Assembly (NCBI GenBank): GCA_016219965.1
Contig: JACRJM010000015.1
Location: 343,857-407,856 of the forward strand
Reading direction: 5' to 3'
Source: Candidatus Schekmanbacteria bacterium
GTDB lineage: Bacteria > Schekmanbacteria > GWA2-38-11 > J061
DNA: 64,000 bases
The notes under the pieces are model-generated. The model saw nothing but the letters and a program-made list of their open reading frames with translations. It was not told where the DNA came from and searched no databases. Positions within the stretch are counted from its first letter, which is position 1; each line of letters starts with the position of its first letter. Shown here piece after piece: positions 1 to 6,689 of this stretch. The translations under genes were made by a program, and so were the position numbers.

Positions 1-295
1 TGACGAGCTTGCTGTGGCTGTCACGAAATTATTACAAAAGAAGTGCAGGGGAATTTATAATGTGACAGCATCAGGGGATTGCACGTGGTATAATTTTGCA
101 CTGAAAATATTTGATGCGGCAAAACTTAAAGCAGAAGTGTTGCCAATAAAGACTTCTCAATCCAACAGGACGGCGTCAAGGCCGACTTATTCAGTCCTTG
201 ATTGTTCAAAGTTTGAGAAAGATACTGGGATGAGGATGAAGAACTGGGATGATGCGCTTCTGTCTTTTTTGAGAGAGGTTAAGATTACATGCTGA
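1..295 (+). CDS. rfbD: dTDP-4-dehydrorhamnose reductase, C-terminal part (cut by window start)
   Basis: About the last 98 codons of an RmlD/RfbD-type NADPH-dependent reductase, which makes dTDP-L-rhamnose in the last step of the cytoplasmic nucleotide-sugar pathway. The reading frame is open from the first bases, so the 5' end lies outside the window and the GTG at 14 is internal. The family's C-terminal pattern is visible: GIYNVTASG, then TWYNFA, then RPTYSVLDCSKFE and a final WDDALLSFL. Its stop codon overlaps the start of the cytochrome gene (ATGCTGA), implying co-transcription. It probably ends an O-antigen or polysaccharide gene set lying to the left. Family assignment is strong; rhamnose specificity is inferred from the family. 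Confidence 0.85.
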   Translation, partial: DELAVAVTKLLQKKCRGIYNVTASGDCTWYNFALKIFDAAKLKAEVLPIKTSQSNRTASRPTYSVLDCSKFEKDTGMRMKNWDDALLSFLREVKITC

Positions 296-1425
296 AGAAA
301 TCGTTTTATAAAATCAGAGGCAAGGCTTTCGTCTGTTTCCTTATTGCTTTTGTCGCGATTATTCTGTCAGCGGACAATTCATCTGCTGTGTCAAGGCTCG
401 TGATGAAACAGTTTCAGCCCCTTTTTGACAAGGGTGCCGAGTTTACAGGAAATAAAGAGTGCCGCACGTGCCACGAAGATATTTCAAAGAGTTTTTCAGA
501 GACAAAGCACCAAAATGCTTTTCTCACACTCACTTCAAGGGGAAAAGAAGATGATACCAAATGCATTGTCTGCCATGTGACAGGAAACAGAGAAAGCGGC
601 GGATTTAAAAGTCTTGATGAGACTCCTGCAATGGCAGGCGTTCAATGTGAATCATGCCACGGTCCTGCAAGCCTTCATGTGGTGAAGATAGAAGTCGCGG
701 ATTTCAGCCTTTCGCTTTGTACGCCCTGTCATACACTTGGGACTGTCGAGGGCATGGCGGGAGAATGCAACAGATGTCATCCTGATTATAAGCGTCATGT
801 CGAGAAATTAAAAAGAAGGGAACGGATAATCAGGAAGCCTGATTCTGCCACCTGCACAGAATGTCACGACAATGATAATGACCCTCAGTTCAACTATGAA
901 AGAAATTTCATTGAAGTAAGCCACAAGCCACCTGCACAGCCTTTGCCTGAAGTTAAGTCAAATGATAATGTCGTACTCCTTCCTTCAAAGCCCAATGTAA
1001 AAGGAGATGTAGATTATGTTGGAAACAACGCCTGCATAAAGTGCCATGCAAGCGCTTACAAAAAATGGGCTTCAACACCTCATGCGAAAAGTTTTGAGAC
1101 TCTCGTTGAAAAAAAAGAAGAGATGACAACAAGATGTCTTAGATGCCACTCAACAGGATACGGGAAGAAAAGCGGTTTCCTCGATGAGAAGAATACGCCT
1201 TCATTAAAAGAAGTAGGATGCGAGACATGTCATGGCCCAGGCAAAGACCATATCGAAGCTGACGATGACAGGAAGATGAAGACTATCTACGGCATTACAA
1301 GCGACTGCCCGTCATGCTCGGCGGCACGCACATGTAAGCGCTGCCACACCATAAGGGAAGATTCCGAGTTCGACACAGCCCGCGACCTTGAACTGATCCG
1401 CTGCGACAGGCCGATAATAAAGTAA
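289..1425 (+). CDS. Secreted decaheme cytochrome c, c554-like with internal duplication
   Basis: A 378-residue exported multiheme cytochrome for periplasmic or surface electron transfer. An N-terminal hydrophobic stretch (about residues 13-28) followed by SSAVS looks like a Sec signal peptide. Ten CXXCH haem sites start at Cys 58, 92, 120, 144, 160, 189, 249, 283, 311 and 349. The spacings 34 and 28 recur in both halves (58/92/120 and 249/283/311), and both halves share a GF...C-E-x-C-H-G-P pattern, so the protein arose by duplication of a cytochrome c554-like unit. An eleventh site at 340 reads CPSCS, a CXXCH with the haem-ligand His replaced. It overlaps the upstream rhamnose gene by 7 bp. 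Redox partners are unknown. Confidence 0.85.
   Translation: MLKKSFYKIRGKAFVCFLIAFVAIILSADNSSAVSRLVMKQFQPLFDKGAEFTGNKECRTCHEDISKSFSETKHQNAFLTLTSRGKEDDTKCIVCHVTGNRESGGFKSLDETPAMAGVQCESCHGPASLHVVKIEVADFSLSLCTPCHTLGTVEGMAGECNRCHPDYKRHVEKLKRRERIIRKPDSATCTECHDNDNDPQFNYERNFIEVSHKPPAQPLPEVKSNDNVVLLPSKPNVKGDVDYVGNNACIKCHASAYKKWASTPHAKSFETLVEKKEEMTTRCLRCHSTGYGKKSGFLDEKNTPSLKEVGCETCHGPGKDHIEADDDRKMKTIYGITSDCPSCSAARTCKRCHTIREDSEFDTARDLELIRCDRPIIK
1320..1413 (+). repeat. Direct repeat copy A: 3' end of the cytochrome gene
   Basis: This 94-bp segment matches 2295-2388 at 91 of 94 positions with no gaps. The differences are at 1332, 1356 and 1368, each a third codon position giving the same amino acid. It lies inside the intact cytochrome gene and encodes its final haem site. 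Confidence 0.9.
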
Positions 1426-1430
1426 TGCCG

Positions 1431-1460
1431 TGTCATTCCTGTACAAACAGGAATCCAGTT
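1431..1460. repeat. Short palindromic element resembling dispersed intergenic repeats
   Basis: ATTCCTGT (1435-1442), a four-base loop, then ACAGGAAT (1447-1454), set in TGTCATTCC...GGAATCCAG. From memory this resembles the dispersed palindrome TCATTCCCGCG...CGGGAATCC found between genes in many proteobacterial and related genomes. It sits just after the cytochrome stop, and could also act as a weak RNA hairpin. No second copy was seen in this window. Confidence 0.5.
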
Positions 1461-1524
1461 TATTGAAATACCTTATTGTTGTGAGATAGTGAAGAAATTA
1501 TGCAGGGAGCGGGAATGGTCTACT

Positions 1525-1971
1525 TTATAAATAATCCTTCAAAACTATAACTTTTATTTCTTTTATCTGCTTTAGTTTTACATCATTAGTAATAAATGCA
1601 TCAGCCCCAGAATTAATTGCAGCTGAAATCTGGATAGCATCAATAGTTCTGAGGGAAGGATATCTCCCCCTTAATTTGCCTGCGGCTTCGGCAATGACCT
1701 CTGAGATTTCAATCATGGTAAGATTTTTTCCATGTTTAAGGAATTCTGCAAATTTACGGGTAAGTTTTTCATCTCCCTGTTCTACCGGTTTTGATAAGAC
1801 CTCTGTAAGGGTTATTACAGAAGAAAAGGCAATCAAATCTCCTGACTGAAAAGCTGAAACGACTTCTTTGGCGAGCGGGCCAAACTGATAATGGGCTTCT
1901 ATGAAATATATAACTGGGGCTGTATCTATGAAGATAGTGTTGGTTTTATCAAGTTCATCAGAAAGAGTCAT
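1525..1971 (-). CDS. vapC: PIN-domain toxin of a VapBC-type toxin-antitoxin pair
   Basis: A 148-residue PIN-domain protein, a family of Mg2+-dependent endoribonucleases that act as toxins when the antitoxin is lost. The acidic metal-binding positions can be placed at D16 (FIDTAP), E57 (LTEVL), D111 (TIDAIQ) and D130 (ITNDVKL), so the active site looks intact. Length is typical. Its start overlaps the stop of the upstream 74-residue gene by four bases (ATGA), the usual translational coupling of such pairs. The pair lies between the two copies of the cytochrome 3' end, in the opposite orientation. RNA target unknown. Confidence 0.85.
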   Translation of the reverse strand: MTLSDELDKTNTIFIDTAPVIYFIEAHYQFGPLAKEVVSAFQSGDLIAFSSVITLTEVLSKPVEQGDEKLTRKFAEFLKHGKNLTMIEISEVIAEAAGKLRGRYPSLRTIDAIQISAAINSGADAFITNDVKLKQIKEIKVIVLKDYL

Positions 1972-2192
1972 GCCCGATCTTCTCTAATTTGGTTAACGTA
2001 TTTCTGGGCATCATCGCCTTTCCATAATCCTTTTCCAATTCCGTAAAGTCCTTTCCAATCGAGTTCCTTTTTGATTCTAATGCCGGTTTTTTGCAGCTTA
2101 TGCGTGAGTTTTTCAACCAGTTTTAGCTGTTCCTTAAGCGAGAGCTTTTCAACCTCTTTTTCAATTTTTCCAAGCATATTTGTTCTTGGCAT
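1968..2192 (-). CDS. vapB: Putative antitoxin partner of the PIN toxin
   Basis: A 74-residue, highly charged protein. The N-terminal half (about residues 8-35) is a predicted amphipathic helix rich in Glu, Lys and Leu, and the C-terminal part carries a LYGIGKGLW segment followed by a DAQKYVNQIRED tail, probably the toxin-binding region. No classical AbrB, RHH or Phd DNA-binding motif is obvious, so antitoxin identity rests mainly on position: directly upstream of, and overlapping, the PIN gene. A clear ribosome site, GGAGG seven bases before the ATG, fixes the start. Confident as a gene, moderate as an antitoxin. Confidence 0.7.
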   Translation of the reverse strand: MPRTNMLGKIEKEVEKLSLKEQLKLVEKLTHKLQKTGIRIKKELDWKGLYGIGKGLWKGDDAQKYVNQIREDRA

Positions 2193-2211
2193 TTCTGAGC
2201 CTCCAATTTAC

Positions 2212-2223
2212 AATTATATAATT
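2212..2223. promoter_or_regulatory. AT-rich palindrome upstream of the toxin-antitoxin genes
   Basis: AATTATATAATT is a perfect 12-base palindrome about 20 bases upstream of the antitoxin start, where an autoregulatory operator would lie. The surroundings are very AT-rich, so chance is a real alternative. Confidence 0.3.
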
Positions 2224-2291
2224 ATCATAATATATGTGCTTTTTTCAACCACCTTTATTAACATGGTGAAAATGGATTGAGAAATAACATG

Positions 2292-2397
2292 TGTGGCGGC
2301 ACGCACCTGTAAGCGCTGCCACACCATAAGAGAAGATTCCGAATTCGACACAGCCCGCGACCTTGAACTGATCCGCTGCGACAGGCCGGTAAAGTAG
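2292..2397 (+). pseudogene. Cytochrome c 3' fragment (paralogous remnant)
   Basis: An open stretch ending at TAG 2395-2397 that encodes the same C-terminal sequence as the decaheme cytochrome, including one haem site (TCKRCHTIRED), ending RPVK instead of RPIIK. There is no start codon with a ribosome site and no upstream cytochrome sequence, so it is a gene fragment. The only three base changes against the intact gene over 94 bp are synonymous, which suggests it came from a once-functional paralogue rather than from recently copied dead DNA. Confidence 0.75.
2295..2388 (+). repeat. Direct repeat copy B of the cytochrome 3' end
   Basis: Second copy of the segment at 1320-1413, offset by 975 bases, 91 of 94 identical. 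Together the copies bracket the toxin-antitoxin genes. No transposase or inverted terminal repeats are present. Around it, 2193-2291 and 2398-2583 hold no gene; the only other feature seen there is the palindrome at 2212. Confidence 0.9.
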
Positions 2398-2583
2398 ATA
2401 CGATTCTGTGAAAGAGTCCAATTAACACCTCAACTCATTACCGTCCTTAAAATATGGGCCGGCAAAAAAAACATCTGTGTTTGTGACTTTAGGCACTCAC
2501 TATTAAATAGCGTTGGTTTATCTTTAAAATCATAACACTGAAATATAAATGATGTTAAGGATTTACTAAGAAGGATTAGACCA

Positions 2584-2790
2584 ATGAAAAGAGATGAGAT
2601 GCTAAAAAATCAGAATACATTGTGCAGTAAGGACTCCGGGAATCTTGATGTTATTCACTGTCCTAATTGTTGTTTCGAACATATCTGCAGCCGTCCACAT
2701 GCTTTAATGTGTGACAGGCCTCAGCATATCTTTGAAGATACAAAAGAACTGATTGAGTTTCCCTTTGTAGCTCTGCATCAAACATTATAA
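2584..2790 (+). CDS. Small Cys-rich hypothetical protein
   Basis: A possible 68-residue protein preceded by an AAGGA ribosome site nine bases before the ATG. It contains CPNCC followed by CSRP and CDRP, so five cysteines lie within about 20 residues, suggesting a small zinc- or iron-binding fold. No family is recognised. It sits alone between the cytochrome fragment and an oppositely oriented glycosyltransferase. It may be a genuine small gene or a remnant; the ribosome site and Cys clustering are the only positive evidence. Confidence 0.35.
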   Translation: MKRDEMLKNQNTLCSKDSGNLDVIHCPNCCFEHICSRPHALMCDRPQHIFEDTKELIEFPFVALHQTL

Positions 2791-2830
2791 AGCGATTCCA
2801 CAACAGCCTCGCCAGCACTAGGAAAACAAA

Positions 2831-4321
2831 TCATTTTTTACCAACGGATTTCAGGATTATATATTTTTGTGAAGTGAAAATTCGTTCGAATTTATTATCT
2901 GATAGGCTGTTGATAGTATTTTCAGGATTGACTCCTGTCCATTTTGAAAGCACACCTCCCGGCTCATATATAACATAGTCCGGATGTTCTTCATTAAAAT
3001 ATTTTTTTATCCCTTCTTCTCTTTTTTTGTAAGTTTTCCTGGATGTAAGTATTACGTTATAAGGCTCTGCATAAACTCTGGCAAGCAGATCAGTGTCAAT
3101 TTCAGCGAGAATTGCAATGTTTGAGTTCCACCAGTTGAATGAGTCAATAAAGACTTTCTCCTGATTGGTTTTCATTGACTTAAACTGAGTGCTGATTTCA
3201 GTTACATAGGATGGTGTGGTCGGAAAAAACTCATCTTTTGCAGAAAGGTAAAAGTAGGAATATGTTGCAAACATTGAAACTACGAAAATACAGATTGTTG
3301 CTATAGATGCTGAGCGCGGTATTTTTTTCAGGAAAGCTCTAATGCTTTGGATACAGAATGGGATTAAAAGTATTGCAACCAAAAGACAATATCTTGGTTT
3401 TGGGAATGCATTTGTCCCGACTATCACAGTGGATATTAGAAACAGCAGTTCAACTGATATAAGCAAGATAAGTTTGCGGTTTACGTTTTTTGCAAATGAC
3501 ATTACTAAGCCAATAAAAGCGAATACGGCTGCCAAAGGGGTTATAGTTTTTACGATCATGTAGGGATATATGAGGAGCTTTCCCAGTATAGTAAATCCTT
3601 CCTGTGCGTGAACATTGATGTTTATGTTTGCCAGAGGGATAAAGACTCCGGTTCCAATGTAATTCCCTGTAATCCAGAAAACAGGGAAGGATAACGAAAT
3701 CACAGTAAAGAGAAAAGTATTAAGAGATATTTTTTTTGAAGCAATGAAGAATATCAAAAATGGTATTAGAATCCATGCTTCGAATCTTGTCATCTCCGCT
3801 GCAAGCAGAAAGGTTGAACTTAGAATTACTGGTTTTGTTTCCCCATGGGCAAGATTTAAGTTCTTAAAAAAATAGAAAATTGATGAAATTACAAGAAAGA
3901 GAAAAGTCGCATCATTCATAGTCTGTGTGCTGTAGAGAATGTGATGGTAGAGGAATGATAGAAAAATTGAACTGTAAATTGCAGTTTTTTTATCAAAGAG
4001 AATGCAAACAAGTGAGTAGAATGGGAATATTGTTAAGGAACCAATAACAAGACTTAAAATCCTTGTTGAAATCATTGGAGAATCAAAAAGATAAATTATA
4101 AGCGATATAAGGTAATGGAAGAATGGGAATGAAAAACCATAGGTAATAAATGAAGGATGTTTTAGCCATTCAAGTGAAACTATTATCTTGCCAGCCGGAT
4201 CTCCGCATGTATTGTCTGTTAATAAAAGAAAAATTGCCCTTATAAAAAAAGAAATTAAAAATATAAGATAAACTTTTCTGTCAATTTTCATTGAACATTC
4301 TGTATTATTAACACTTAGCAA
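2831..4321 (-). CDS. Polytopic membrane glycosyltransferase (GT39/ArnT-like)
   Basis: A 496-residue integral membrane protein with about ten hydrophobic segments and a soluble C-terminal part (from about residue 370). It has the general build of the PMT/ArnT superfamily (GT-C fold), which moves sugars from lipid-phosphate carriers. The first extracytoplasmic loop holds LLLTDNTCGDPAGK, where the family has its catalytic acidic residue. Start: TTG at 4321 has AGGGA seven bases upstream; an in-frame ATG ten codons later lacks a good site. It is probably co-directional with the cyclase gene at 4391-6634, but a hairpin with a T-tract separates them. Substrate unknown. Confidence 0.65.
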   Translation of the reverse strand: MLSVNNTECSMKIDRKVYLIFLISFFIRAIFLLLTDNTCGDPAGKIIVSLEWLKHPSFITYGFSFPFFHYLISLIIYLFDSPMISTRILSLVIGSLTIFPFYSLVCILFDKKTAIYSSIFLSFLYHHILYSTQTMNDATFLFLVISSIFYFFKNLNLAHGETKPVILSSTFLLAAEMTRFEAWILIPFLIFFIASKKISLNTFLFTVISLSFPVFWITGNYIGTGVFIPLANININVHAQEGFTILGKLLIYPYMIVKTITPLAAVFAFIGLVMSFAKNVNRKLILLISVELLFLISTVIVGTNAFPKPRYCLLVAILLIPFCIQSIRAFLKKIPRSASIATICIFVVSMFATYSYFYLSAKDEFFPTTPSYVTEISTQFKSMKTNQEKVFIDSFNWWNSNIAILAEIDTDLLARVYAEPYNVILTSRKTYKKREEGIKKYFNEEHPDYVIYEPGGVLSKWTGVNPENTINSLSDNKFERIFTSQKYIILKSVGKK

Positions 4322-4340
4322 TATTAATTCCCTGAAAAAT

Positions 4341-4375
4341 GGTCTGCTCTGTTTTACCTGCTAATGGAGCAGACC
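4341..4375 (-). terminator. Putative intrinsic terminator after the cyclase gene
   Basis: A perfect 9-bp inverted repeat, GGTCTGCTC and GAGCAGACC, with a 17-base loop. Read on the minus strand it is followed by ATTTTT, as expected for a terminator of the cyclase gene. The ribosome site of the next gene lies only a few bases beyond. Confidence 0.5.
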
Positions 4376-4390
4376 CTACAGTTTATGGCT

Positions 4391-6634
4391 CTATTTTGTC
4401 TTCATCACGAATACGCCGTCCCAGTCGTCGGGAGGAGGGGATTGCATGTAAGCTGTACAGCGCTCTATATAAACCGATGACGGACCATCATCACTGAATT
4501 GTTTTTTTATTTCTTTGAATTTATTTGCTGCTTCCTGCCACTGCCTGTTTCTGTATAAATTGATTCCTTCCTCAAACATCTTGGCCTTAGTAATAAGTTT
4601 TGAATCGTCGTCGCTTTCTCCCATAAGTTCGTAGATTTTTACAGGTTTCAATTTTCCTTTTACTCTCACAAGGTCTATTTCCCTTGTGATGAGCTTATCT
4701 GGAAGCTCGCTCTTTGTAAACTCACTTATTATAATGTTTGTCCCGTATGTTTTGTTAAGTCCTTCAAGGCGCGATGCAAGATTTACCGCGTCACCCATGA
4801 CCGTATAGTCGAATCGCCTGTCTGAGCCCATGTTGCCGACAACGACATCCCCTGTGTTTATCCCTATGCCGATGTTGACAGGAGGCTTTCCTTCGGCGTC
4901 CCATTTTACCCTGAGCTTATGGAGTTTCTCAATCATTCCAAGCGCTGAAAGGCTGGATTTAAGGGCATGGTCTTTCATTTCAACAGGCGCCCCCCAGAAA
5001 GCCATAATTGCGTCTCCTATGAATTTATCCAGTGTCCCGCTGTTCACCTCTGTTATTACATCCGTCATTTCACTGAAGTATTCATTGAGAAGCTGGACAA
5101 GTTGTGCAGGAGTAAGAGATTCTGAGAGAGTGGTAAATCCTCTTATGTCTGAAAATAATATGGAGAGCGTTTTTTCTTCGCCCCCCAGTTTAAGCTTAGA
5201 GGGGTCTTTTGTGATGGCATTTACAACAGACGGGCTTAAATACTGCTGGAAAGCTCCCTTGATTTTTCTCTTCTCACGTTCTTCTGTGAGAAAGCGGTAA
5301 GAGGTGATGGAGATATAAAGAACGAATACGGTGAGCATTGGGAACACCATATTTACCCAGAGGCTTTGTGAAATAAAAAGAATTATCCCTGTTGCAATCA
5401 CAAGCGCCAGCATTGCCGCCGCAAAAAAAGTGCTTTTCATTGGCGCCATCTTTGGAAGGACAAAAGAAAGCATTGTCCCTATTATCAATACTGCAAAGAT
5501 ATCGTAGATGAAAGAAAGCTTCGGATGATAAAGGAACCTCTGGTCTATGAAATTTTTTACAAGCGTTGCCTGTTTTTCAACACCGAACATAATACCGTAG
5601 GGAGTGACCCACTTGTCTCCTAATCCGGTTGCTGCGTAACCAATCAGAACTGCCCTGCCTTTAAGAAGGGAAGGGGATATCTTTCCTTCAAGGATATCTG
5701 AGCATGAGTAATAGCGGAATGTATTCTGTGGTCCGTAATAATTTATAAGATAACTTCCCCTCTCATCTGTTGGGATTAAAAATTTCCCGGTTTCAATGCC
5801 GTTGCCAAAATTTATTTTTATATTTTCAAAAGGAATATTCATATAGAGCCGGGCAACTTCAAATGAAAGAGGCGGATAATATGAATCGCCATATTTTTCA
5901 ATCATCCACTCTTTCCTTACCACACCATCTATGTCAGTGCTCACAGCTTCTGCATTACCTGCTGATGCCGTTGCGTCTAAAAATATATTGAGCGGAATTA
6001 AAGCCTGCCCGGCAGTTATGGGTTTTAGTTCTTCTTTTAGCCCTGCCAAATCGCTTTCAAGGAAATAGGCAAATCTTTTTAGGTTCTCCAAAAGGTCATC
6101 AGAGGGTTTGCGTTGGTTTTCGCTACGTTGCGAATCTTGCGCACTCATTGACAATGCTATCACGGTGTTTCCCGCATTTCTGAAACTCTCTGCGAGAATC
6201 ACGTCACTGTCAAAAGCTTTTATGGCGTTTTCAATTTCACCTTTCAGTGCCGTGAGGTTATCTCCGTTTTTGTCTTTCTCAATTTTATTTAGAACATCAC
6301 TTAGGACTGCTTTTTCAGAGGAAACCTGAGACTCGCTGAAGATTATATCAAGTCCTATTGTCTTTGCCCCTCCCTTGCTCAATATATCTACGACCTTTGC
6401 AACTTGCTTTCTGTCCCAGGGCCATCGTCCCACTTGTTCAATCGATCTGTCATCTATAGCTACTATTACTACATTGTCTCCGGGATTTTGTATACCGCTT
6501 AAGAGAAAGCGATAGTCAAGGCTCATAAGTTCCAGTTTTTCGAGAACTGAAATCTCTCCCTTGGGACCATGGAAGGCAAGAAGGATGATAAATATAAGGG
6601 CAGTGCTTATAATGCCTATTTTTTTTGCTGACAT
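4391..6634 (-). CDS. CHASE2-domain class III adenylate/guanylate cyclase
   Basis: A 747-residue membrane receptor. Order: N-terminal membrane helix (about 6-22), extracytoplasmic CHASE2 sensor (about 28-370; note VVIVAIDDRSIEQVGRWPW), three close membrane helices (about 375-455), class III cyclase domain (about 475-660), and a C-terminal TPR-like helical pair. Catalytic residues are present: metal-binding Asp in FSDIRGF and in FIGDAIMAFWG, Lys in DKFIGD and Asp in FDYTVMGD (the pair usual in adenylate cyclases), and Asn/Arg in NLASRLEG. It should therefore be an active, probably cAMP-making, enzyme driven by an external signal. It neighbours the NHL/FecR/adhesin block and may sense envelope or surface state (inference). 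Confidence 0.9.
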   Translation of the reverse strand: MSAKKIGIISTALIFIILLAFHGPKGEISVLEKLELMSLDYRFLLSGIQNPGDNVVIVAIDDRSIEQVGRWPWDRKQVAKVVDILSKGGAKTIGLDIIFSESQVSSEKAVLSDVLNKIEKDKNGDNLTALKGEIENAIKAFDSDVILAESFRNAGNTVIALSMSAQDSQRSENQRKPSDDLLENLKRFAYFLESDLAGLKEELKPITAGQALIPLNIFLDATASAGNAEAVSTDIDGVVRKEWMIEKYGDSYYPPLSFEVARLYMNIPFENIKINFGNGIETGKFLIPTDERGSYLINYYGPQNTFRYYSCSDILEGKISPSLLKGRAVLIGYAATGLGDKWVTPYGIMFGVEKQATLVKNFIDQRFLYHPKLSFIYDIFAVLIIGTMLSFVLPKMAPMKSTFFAAAMLALVIATGIILFISQSLWVNMVFPMLTVFVLYISITSYRFLTEEREKRKIKGAFQQYLSPSVVNAITKDPSKLKLGGEEKTLSILFSDIRGFTTLSESLTPAQLVQLLNEYFSEMTDVITEVNSGTLDKFIGDAIMAFWGAPVEMKDHALKSSLSALGMIEKLHKLRVKWDAEGKPPVNIGIGINTGDVVVGNMGSDRRFDYTVMGDAVNLASRLEGLNKTYGTNIIISEFTKSELPDKLITREIDLVRVKGKLKPVKIYELMGESDDDSKLITKAKMFEEGINLYRNRQWQEAANKFKEIKKQFSDDGPSSVYIERCTAYMQSPPPDDWDGVFVMKTK

Positions 6635-6689
6635 GACTCAATCATATTTCGACTTGCACTGCATTGTCAAACAGGACGTGAGAGAGGTG

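Noticed and set aside
1320-2397. Insertion sequence or transposon around the toxin-antitoxin genes
   Set aside because: The flanking copies are direct, coding cytochrome sequence, 94 bp long; there is no transposase and no terminal inverted repeat.
4830-5300. Long ORF antisense to the cyclase gene
   Set aside because: It lies opposite the conserved cyclase domain, has no ribosome site and no family-like sequence; it is a reading-frame shadow.
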